Assembly: GCA_900549275.1 (NCBI GenBank)
Contig: URNU01000004.1
Span: 1 to 18,344, forward strand
Length of the DNA stretch: 18,344 nt
Direction of reading: 5' to 3'
DNA from: an uncultured Collinsella sp.
Lineage (GTDB): Bacteria > Actinomycetota > Coriobacteriia > Coriobacteriales > Coriobacteriaceae
Within the stretch, counting starts at the first letter, position 1; the number at the start of each line of letters is the position of its first letter. The translations under genes were made by a program, and so were the position numbers. The notes beneath the pieces were generated by a model, which saw only the letters and a program-made list of their open reading frames with translations, was not told the DNA's origin and made no database searches. Of this stretch, positions 12,926 to 18,344 are shown one piece after another.

Positions 12926-13735
12926 ATGTCGTATCGCGTGTCGACGCAGGTCTACAGCGGACCGTTCGACCTGCTGCTGCAGCTGGTAACCCGCCAAAAA
13001 GTTGATATCGGCGCCATCTCGATCAGCGAGGTGGCCGAGCAATACCTTGCCGAGGCCGAGCGCATCGAAGCGCTGGACCTGGACGTAGCGAGCGACTTTT
13101 TGCTGGTCGCGGCAACCCTTTTGGACATCAAGGCCGCCTCGCTGGTGCCCCAGGAGGCCCCAAACAAAACCCTCGACGATGAAGAGGACGACGATGAGCT
13201 CGAGGAACTCAGCGCGCTCGACGGCGACGCCCTGCGCGAGGTCCTGATTCAGCGCCTGATCGCCTACAAGCAGTTTAAGGGCGCAGCGGCAGCCCTTGGC
13301 GCGAGGATGCAGGCCGAGAGCCGCATGCATCCGCGCGTGGCCGGCCCCGACCCCGAGTTCCTAGGCCTTATGCCCGACTACCTGGCCGGCATCACCATGC
13401 GTGGCCTCGCCGTCATCTGCGCCGACCTGGATGGCAAGCGCCAGACCTTCCTGCTGGAAGCCGAGCACGTGGCACCGCATCGCGTGCCGCTCGACCTGAC
13501 GGTGGCCTCGGTCGACCGCTTTACCATGGCGCACCAAACCTGCACCTTCCGCGAGCTGCTGGACGGCGACGCCACCACCGAGCAGCTCGTCGTCACCTTC
13601 CTGGCCATGCTCGAGCTCGCCAAGCGCGGCTCGCTCACGCTGAGCCAGGACGAGATCTTCGGAACCATTCAAATCAACCGCGTCGAGGGCGCCGAGGCAT
13701 ACGTGCCCGGCGAGGGCCCCGAGCTCACCGAATAG
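12926..13735 (+). CDS. scpA: Segregation and condensation protein A
   Basis: A 269-residue kleisin subunit of the bacterial SMC condensin. The N-terminus YSGPFDLLLQLVTRQKVDIG, with SISEVAEQYL and LDLDVASDFLLVAATLLDIKA next, is the classic ScpA pattern that binds the SMC neck. An acidic linker (DDEEDDDELEEL, about 85-96) and a C-terminal winged helix (FLAMLELAKRGSLTLSQDEIFGTIQI) that binds the SMC head complete the protein. ATG 12926 has an excellent AAAGGAGG upstream. The scpB gene starts 11 bases after its stop, the usual order. Length and domains look complete. Confidence 0.95.
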   Translation: MSYRVSTQVYSGPFDLLLQLVTRQKVDIGAISISEVAEQYLAEAERIEALDLDVASDFLLVAATLLDIKAASLVPQEAPNKTLDDEEDDDELEELSALDGDALREVLIQRLIAYKQFKGAAAALGARMQAESRMHPRVAGPDPEFLGLMPDYLAGITMRGLAVICADLDGKRQTFLLEAEHVAPHRVPLDLTVASVDRFTMAHQTCTFRELLDGDATTEQLVVTFLAMLELAKRGSLTLSQDEIFGTIQINRVEGAEAYVPGEGPELTE

Positions 13736-13746
13736 GAGCCGCAACC

Positions 13747-14466
13747 ATGTCAACCCTTTCCACGCTGGAGGCAAACAGCCTCAAAGGCGCCCTCGAGGCG
13801 CTTCTGCTGGTGTCGAGCGACCCCGTGAGCGCACCCGCGCTGGCAGGTGCGTTGGATATCGCCCCGGGCGAGTGCGCGTCTCTTTTGGCCGAGCTCAAGG
13901 TTGAGTACGAGGAGGCCAACCGCGGCTTTCAGCTGCGCGAGGTTGCCGGTGGCTGGCGCCTGTTTACACACCCCGCCTACCACGACGTGGTCGAGGCCTA
14001 TGTGCTGAGCTGGGACACGCAAAAGCTGTCGCAGGCGGCGCTCGAGACCCTGGCCGTCATCGCTTACCACCAGCCCGTCACGCGCGAGGTGGTCAAGGGC
14101 ATCCGCGGCGTCAACTCCGACGGCGTCATCGCGTCGCTCGTGGACAAGGGCCTGGTGCGCGAGCTCGGCCGCGACCCCGAGCGCGGTCAGGCCATCATCT
14201 ACGGCACGACCAACGCCTTCTTGGAAAAGTTCGGCCTGCGCTCCACCCGCGACCTGCCCGATCTGGAGCAGTTTGCTCCCGACGAGCAGTCGCGCCAGTT
14301 TATCCGCGAGCGCCTGAGCGGCCGCAGCATTCAGTCCACGCTCGAGGAGCAGGCCGAGGACCTGGACGAAGAGCGCGAACTGATCGATACCGATGTTGAG
14401 GACACCGATGGTGAGGAGCTTCTGCCCACCGGTGACACCTCGGAGGATTTGCATGACGAGGACTAA
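13747..14466 (+). CDS. scpB: Segregation and condensation protein B
   Basis: A 239-residue protein made of two winged-helix domains. The first is LKGALEALLLVSSDPVSAPALAGAL (from about residue 12). The second includes LSQAALETLAVIAYHQPVTREVVKGIRGVNSDGVIASLVDKGLVRELGR in order, the most conserved stretch of the family, and ends with FGLRSTRDLPDL. ScpB dimers regulate the SMC-ScpA ring in chromosome segregation. The acidic tail from about residue 195 (EEQAEDLDEE and beyond) is longer than in many relatives. ATAGGAG lies upstream of the ATG. The stop overlaps the next gene by 14 bases. Confidence 0.95.
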   Translation: MSTLSTLEANSLKGALEALLLVSSDPVSAPALAGALDIAPGECASLLAELKVEYEEANRGFQLREVAGGWRLFTHPAYHDVVEAYVLSWDTQKLSQAALETLAVIAYHQPVTREVVKGIRGVNSDGVIASLVDKGLVRELGRDPERGQAIIYGTTNAFLEKFGLRSTRDLPDLEQFAPDEQSRQFIRERLSGRSIQSTLEEQAEDLDEERELIDTDVEDTDGEELLPTGDTSEDLHDED

Positions 14467-15406
14467 CGACGCAGGGGAGACGCACGCCACAACGCCCGCG
14501 AGCGACGCCCAGCACGTCTACCCGCATACCATGCGCCTGCAGCGCTTTTTGGCGCGCGCGGGCGTGGCGAGCCGCCGCGGATCGGAGGACCTGATGACCG
14601 CTGGCCGCGTAACCGTTAACGGCCAGGTCGCGACCGAACTGGGCACCAAGGTCGATGTGGATAGCGACCATATCGAGATCGACGGCATGCCCGTCAAGCT
14701 CAACCAGGGCGCCGTGTACCTGATGCTCTACAAGCCGACCGGCTACCTCACCACCATGAGCGATCCGCAGGAGCGTCCCTGTGTGGCGGACCTGGTTCCC
14801 CGCGACCGATTTCCGGGCTTGTTCCCAGTGGGCCGCCTGGACCGCGACACCACGGGACTCTTGCTCTTTACCACCGACGGCGACCTGTCGCAGGACTTGC
14901 TGCACCCCAGCAAGCACGTTTACAAGACCTACCAGGCGCTCGTGGACGGCAACCTGACCGATCGCGACTTGGAACCACTCCGCCGTGGCATCGAGCTCGA
15001 CGACGGCTTATGCCAGCCGGCAATCTGCCGCGTCATTAACGCTCGCGAGGCCGAGGCGGTGGCCCCACAGGGCATCAAGCCCGGCACCACCGCCGTTGAG
15101 GTCATCATCCGCGAGGGCCGCAAGAACCAGGTCAAGCGCATGCTGAGCAAGATCCACCACCCGGTGATCCGTCTGCACCGCTGCAACTTTGCCGGTCTGG
15201 AGCTCAAGGACGTGGCCAAGGGCTCGTGGCGCGAGCTCACCGATCGCGAGGTGCAGATCCTCAAGGCCGGCGGCATCCCGCCCAAGCAGGCCAGCTCCAA
15301 ACGCGGCACCGCGCCGGCGACTAACACCGCTAGTCGCACGCGTCACCACGGCAGCCACGGCTCCGCGCCCAAGCGCAACACCTACCGCGAGCGCTACACG
15401 GACTAG
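14453..15406 (+). CDS. rluB: Large-subunit rRNA pseudouridine synthase, RluB/RsuA family
   Basis: I start this 317-residue protein at ATG 14453, after GGAGG; upstream codons in the same frame lie inside scpB. An S4 RNA-binding domain begins at about 27 (MRLQRFLARAGVASRRGSED, then AGRVTVNG), followed by the catalytic domain with GRLDRDTTGLLLFTTDG (127-143), Asp130 being the catalytic aspartate. The stretch HPSKHVYKTYQALVDG and the EGRKNQVKRML segment are family-typical. The enzyme converts a uridine in 23S rRNA (near 2605 in E. coli numbering for RluB) to pseudouridine; the exact site here is inferred. The C-terminal tail of about 40 residues is basic and rich in Thr/Ser/His. Position after scpAB is conserved in many Gram-positive genomes. 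Confidence 0.9.
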   Translation: MTRTNDAGETHATTPASDAQHVYPHTMRLQRFLARAGVASRRGSEDLMTAGRVTVNGQVATELGTKVDVDSDHIEIDGMPVKLNQGAVYLMLYKPTGYLTTMSDPQERPCVADLVPRDRFPGLFPVGRLDRDTTGLLLFTTDGDLSQDLLHPSKHVYKTYQALVDGNLTDRDLEPLRRGIELDDGLCQPAICRVINAREAEAVAPQGIKPGTTAVEVIIREGRKNQVKRMLSKIHHPVIRLHRCNFAGLELKDVAKGSWRELTDREVQILKAGGIPPKQASSKRGTAPATNTASRTRHHGSHGSAPKRNTYRERYTD

Positions 15407-15472
15407 CCAGTCCGCCAAGCCGCAGCTCCCGCGTCCCATACCAGCACGTCAACCACCGAAAGGAAGCATTGC

Positions 15473-16159
15473 ATGATCGTCGCCATCGACGGCCCCGCCG
15501 GATCCGGCAAGTCCACCATCGCCAAGGAGATCGCCCGCCAGCTGGGCTTTAACAAGCTCGACACGGGCGCCATGTATCGCGCCGTCACCTTCGCCGCGCT
15601 CGACCGCGGCATCGACCTGGACGACGAGGCGGCCATCGACGCCCTCGCCGAGCAGATCGAGATTCGCTTTACCAACGGTACCGGCGAGGACACCCGCCTG
15701 ACCATCGACGGCAAGGACGCCTCGGCTGCCATCCGCACGCCGCAGGTGGACGCCAACGTGTCCAAGGTCTCGGCCTACCCGGGCGTGCGCGCGGCCATGC
15801 TCATCCATCAGCGCCGCGCCGCCGAGGACCGCGATATCGTGGCCGAGGGTCGTGACATCGGCACCGTAGTGTTCCCCAACGCGCAGGTCAAAGTCTTCCT
15901 GACCGCCGACCCGCGCGAGCGCGCCCGTCGCCGCGTGCTGCAGCGCCACCAAAACGACGCCCAGCCGCTCAGCGACGCACAGCTCGAGACCGAGGTCGAC
16001 GAGACCCTCGACGCCCTCAAGCAGCGCGATAAGCTCGACAGTAGCCGCGAGGTCGCGCCGCTCGTGCCCGCCGAGGACGCCGTGCACGTCGACTCCACCG
16101 CCCACACCATCGACGAGGTCGTCCACATTATCGAGGACCTCATCAACCAAAGGAGGTAG
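15473..16159 (+). CDS. cmk: Cytidylate kinase
   Basis: A 228-residue enzyme that phosphorylates CMP and dCMP with ATP. The P-loop is IDGPAGSGKST (5-15); LDTGAMYRAVT is the nucleotide-binding segment next; DIVAEGRDIGTVVFPNAQVK is the conserved central region; and the lid has ADPRERARRRVLQR. Length matches the usual 220-230. GAAAGGA lies before ATG 15473. It follows the pseudouridine synthase gene after 66 bases. The last codons contain AAAGGAGG, which is the ribosome-binding site of the acyltransferase gene. Confidence 0.95.
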   Translation: MIVAIDGPAGSGKSTIAKEIARQLGFNKLDTGAMYRAVTFAALDRGIDLDDEAAIDALAEQIEIRFTNGTGEDTRLTIDGKDASAAIRTPQVDANVSKVSAYPGVRAAMLIHQRRAAEDRDIVAEGRDIGTVVFPNAQVKVFLTADPRERARRRVLQRHQNDAQPLSDAQLETEVDETLDALKQRDKLDSSREVAPLVPAEDAVHVDSTAHTIDEVVHIIEDLINQRR

Positions 16160-16162
16160 CCC

Positions 16163-16891
16163 ATGCGCCTGTTTAAGCAGACGCCCGAGGATTACTACAA
16201 CGCCCCCTACGACGAGTTTCCGGTGCTCATCCGCGGCACCGTCGCTGTAGTCATGGGCATCCTTTGGGTCTTCTCAAAACTCATGTGGCGCTGGAAGGTA
16301 GAGGACGCCGATCTGCTGTTTGAGCGCCAGGAAGGCCGCGGCAGCGTGGTCATCTGCAACCACACCTCGATGGCCGAGCTCCTGGCCGTAGAGACCGCGC
16401 TGTTCTTTGGCGGCCGCCGCATTCGCCCCATCTTTAAGTCTGAGTTTGCCAAGTCCAAGATCGTGCGCTGGGCCTTTAGCCGCGTGGGTGGCATTCCCGT
16501 CGAGCGCGGCACCGCCGACATGAAGTGCCTGCGCGCCGCCCAGCATGCGCTGCAGCGCGGCGAGGACGTCTTGATCTTCCCCGAGGGCACGCGCATCCGC
16601 TCGCGCGAGATCAAGCCCGAGGTCCACGGCGGCTTCGCGCTCATCGCCCAGATGGGCAAGGCGCCCGTCAACCCGCTCGCCATTTGTGGCTGGTCCGACA
16701 TTACGCCTGCGGGCAAAAAGCTCATGCGCCCCAAAAAGTGCTGGATCCGTGCCGGCAAGGCCATCTCGCTTTCCGACGCTCCGGCCGAGCTAAAGCGCAA
16801 GGAGCGCCTGGCATGGTTTGAGTCCGAAGCCATGAGTCGCGTCTACGCCTTGCGCGATGAACTGTGCGCCGAGCACCCGGGTAGGTTCTAG
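16163..16891 (+). CDS. plsC: 1-acyl-glycerol-3-phosphate acyltransferase-like protein (PlsC family)
   Basis: A 242-residue member of the lysophosphatidate acyltransferase family, which makes phosphatidic acid for membrane lipids. Motif I is NHTSMAE (66-72): His67 is present, but the usual Asp of HX4D is Glu72. Motif II reads GGIPVERG and motif III is FPEGTR (139-144), with the later VNPLAI matching motif IV. An N-terminal hydrophobic segment (VAVVMGILWVFSKLMW) probably anchors it to the membrane. It begins three bases after cmk with the ribosome-binding site inside cmk, so they are coupled. Substrate preference is not shown; another glycerolipid acyltransferase is possible. Confidence 0.83.
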   Translation: MRLFKQTPEDYYNAPYDEFPVLIRGTVAVVMGILWVFSKLMWRWKVEDADLLFERQEGRGSVVICNHTSMAELLAVETALFFGGRRIRPIFKSEFAKSKIVRWAFSRVGGIPVERGTADMKCLRAAQHALQRGEDVLIFPEGTRIRSREIKPEVHGGFALIAQMGKAPVNPLAICGWSDITPAGKKLMRPKKCWIRAGKAISLSDAPAELKRKERLAWFESEAMSRVYALRDELCAEHPGRF

Positions 16892-16893
16892 CC

Positions 16894-17793
16894 ATGCGCG
16901 AGGATGTTATGAATACTGCCAAGGCTGTGTCCGGCAAGGCAGACGCCCCAACCATTGAAATCGCTGCCCACGCCGGCACCTGCTACGGCGTGCAGCGCGC
17001 GCTCGATATGGCCCTGGCGGCCGCCCCGCAGGCGGGGGAGACCGCTCAGGTCCACACCCTGGGTCCGCTCATCCATAACCCCATCGTGGTGCGCGAGCTT
17101 GCCGAGGCAGGCGTCGGTCTGGCCGACACCCTGGACGATGCCGCATCGGGCACCGTGATCATTCGCGCGCACGGTGTGGTGCCGCAGGTGATTGAGGCAG
17201 CTCGCGAGCGCGGCCTCGACGTGGTCGATGCCACCTGCCCCTACGTCAAGAAGGTCCATGTGGCGGCCGAGCGCCTGGTGCGCGAGGGCTATCGCGTGCT
17301 CGTCGTGGGCGAGCCGGGCCATCCCGAGGTTGAGGGCATCCTGGGCCATGCCGGCGATGACGCGCAGGTCGTGAGTTGCGCCGCCGATGCGGACGCGCTG
17401 CCGCTCAAAGGCAAGGTAGGCCTGGTTGTGCAGACCACCCAAACCGCGCAGAACCTGGCCGAGGTTGTAGCCTCCATCACCCCGCGCGTGCAGGAGCTGC
17501 GTGTGATCAACACCATCTGCGCCGCCACGAGCGAGCGACAGCAGGCAGCAGCCGCACTTGCCAACCGCTGCGACTGCATGGTCGTGGTGGGCGGCAAGAA
17601 CTCGGGCAACACCCGCCGCCTGGCGCAGATTTGCGCCGATGTCTGCGAGCGCACACATCACATAGAGGAAGCTTCCGAGCTACAGGCCGCGTGGTTTACC
17701 GACGCTCACCACATCGGCATCACCGCCGGAGCCTCCACCCCGCAAGAACACATCGAGCGCGCCGTCGAGCGCATCAAGGAGCTTTGCCGCTAA
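16894..17793 (+). CDS. ispH: 4-hydroxy-3-methylbut-2-enyl diphosphate reductase
   Basis: A 299-residue enzyme of the MEP isoprenoid pathway that reduces HMBPP to IPP and DMAPP with an iron-sulfur cluster. The three cluster cysteines are in place: Cys30 in AGTCYGVQRA, Cys115 in ATCPYVKKVH, and Cys209 in NTICAATSERQ. The family histidines and substrate-binding stretches (TLGPLIHNP, IRAHGV, GHPEVEGI, GGKNSGNTRRLAQ, TAGASTPQE) are also visible. The start at 16894 follows the acyltransferase stop by two bases; ATG 16909, preceded by GAGGA, is a fair alternative and would remove five residues. There is no fused S1 domain. Confidence 0.94.
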   Translation: MREDVMNTAKAVSGKADAPTIEIAAHAGTCYGVQRALDMALAAAPQAGETAQVHTLGPLIHNPIVVRELAEAGVGLADTLDDAASGTVIIRAHGVVPQVIEAARERGLDVVDATCPYVKKVHVAAERLVREGYRVLVVGEPGHPEVEGILGHAGDDAQVVSCAADADALPLKGKVGLVVQTTQTAQNLAEVVASITPRVQELRVINTICAATSERQQAAAALANRCDCMVVVGGKNSGNTRRLAQICADVCERTHHIEEASELQAAWFTDAHHIGITAGASTPQEHIERAVERIKELCR

Positions 17794-17795
17794 TC

Positions 17796-18344
17796 ATGGA
17801 CCAGACCGTACCCGCATACGCCGCCGAGGTGGCCGATTACGGGCGCAGCCGCGACCCCGAGCCGGGTGAGGGCGCGCTCGTTAAAAACGTGCGCCCCGAA
17901 TCGCCCGCATGGGATGTGGGTATCGAGCCGGGCATGCGCGTGCTCACGGTCAACGGCGAGCAACTGACCGATATGATCGTGTGGCTATGGGAGGCAGATG
18001 ACGACACCGTCGAGCTGGAGGTTTTCGATCCGCGCGACGGCACCGTCACCCCCGTCGAGCTTGACCGCTTTCCCGGCGAGGACTGGGGCCTTGAGTTCGA
18101 TGGCCCCATCTTCGATGGCATGCGTACCTGCGTAAACGCCTGCGTGTTCTGCTTTATGACCATGCTGCCCAAGGGCGGTCGCTCCACGCTCTATATCCGC
18201 GACGACGACTATCGCCTGAGCTTTTTGCAGGGCAACTTTGTCACGTTGACCAACCTCACCGACGAAGATGTTCAAAACGTCATCCAACGCAACATGAGCC
18301 CCATGAACGTGTCGGTCCATGCCGTAAGCCCCGACGTTCGCCGC
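17796..18344 (+). CDS. DUF512 family PDZ/radical-SAM protein (3' truncated)
   Basis: The frame from ATG 17796 stays open to the window end, giving 183 residues. Residues about 28-85 look like a PDZ-type domain (ALVKNVRPESPAWDVGIEPG, then RVLTVNGEQL). Next comes a cysteine triad of radical-SAM style, C112-x3-C116-x2-C119 (TCVNACVFCF), followed by MLPKGGRSTLYIRDDDYRLS and FLQGNFVTLTNL, which are characteristic of the DUF512 family. The C-terminal DUF512 part lies beyond the window. The gene starts two bases after ispH. Members often neighbour the ribosome-assembly GTPase gene der; their substrate is unknown. Confidence 0.85.
   Translation, partial: MDQTVPAYAAEVADYGRSRDPEPGEGALVKNVRPESPAWDVGIEPGMRVLTVNGEQLTDMIVWLWEADDDTVELEVFDPRDGTVTPVELDRFPGEDWGLEFDGPIFDGMRTCVNACVFCFMTMLPKGGRSTLYIRDDDYRLSFLQGNFVTLTNLTDEDVQNVIQRNMSPMNVSVHAVSPDVRR

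Noticed and set aside
13750..14490. Minus-strand 246-residue frame opposite scpB
   Set aside because: Reverse shadow of scpB, with no conserved motif; the same holds for the minus frames opposite cmk (15449-16150) and ispH (16888-17661).

Overview
The window looks like a chromosome segment of a high-GC Coriobacteriia member, most probably Collinsella or a close relative. I infer this from the GC-rich codon use, the LPXTG surface protein, a Coriobacteriia-type VSR/DUF559-like protein, and the housekeeping order scpA-scpB-rluB-cmk-acyltransferase-ispH-DUF512. The taxonomic call rests on gene content and style only.

Positions 1-9400 are accessory. The left edge holds the end of a type II Thoeris anti-phage system: a 5'-truncated macro-domain ThsA overlapping an intact TIR-like ThsB. 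Next come a sortase-anchored surface protein, a minus-strand AbiE-like toxin-antitoxin pair (winged-helix antitoxin upstream, nucleotidyltransferase toxin downstream), and a decayed copy of an LPXTG anchor. Then a four-gene plus-strand cluster (4533-6580) starts from a single promoter embedded in a paired operator. It encodes a DUF3990 ADP-ribosyltransferase-like toxin, its XRE-type partner, a small unknown protein and a Doc-like Fic protein, so two toxin-antitoxin units are stacked in one transcription unit. A DUF3825 protein, a possible tiny zinc-knuckle ORF, tRNA-Val(CAC) with its own promoter and terminator, and a PD-(D/E)xK-like protein follow. A 162-bp fold-back repeat and a GC-rich palindromic block close the accessory part.

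Positions 9643-18344 are core. tRNA-Ala(GGC) has a clean promoter and terminator and is followed within 80 bases by a two-domain ABC-F ATPase, a small membrane protein and an M50 site-2 protease. A second run, with mostly overlapping or closely spaced genes, carries the condensin subunits ScpA and ScpB, a large-subunit rRNA pseudouridine synthase, cytidylate kinase, a PlsC-type acyltransferase, the last MEP-pathway enzyme IspH, and the start of a PDZ/radical-SAM DUF512 protein that runs off the window.

The strongest leads are the Thoeris remnant at the edge, the composite double toxin-antitoxin operon with its dual operator, the 25-bp tandem duplication rewriting the antitoxin/toxin junction of the AbiE-like pair, the LPXTG remnant on the far side of that pair, and the 162-bp fold-back element.
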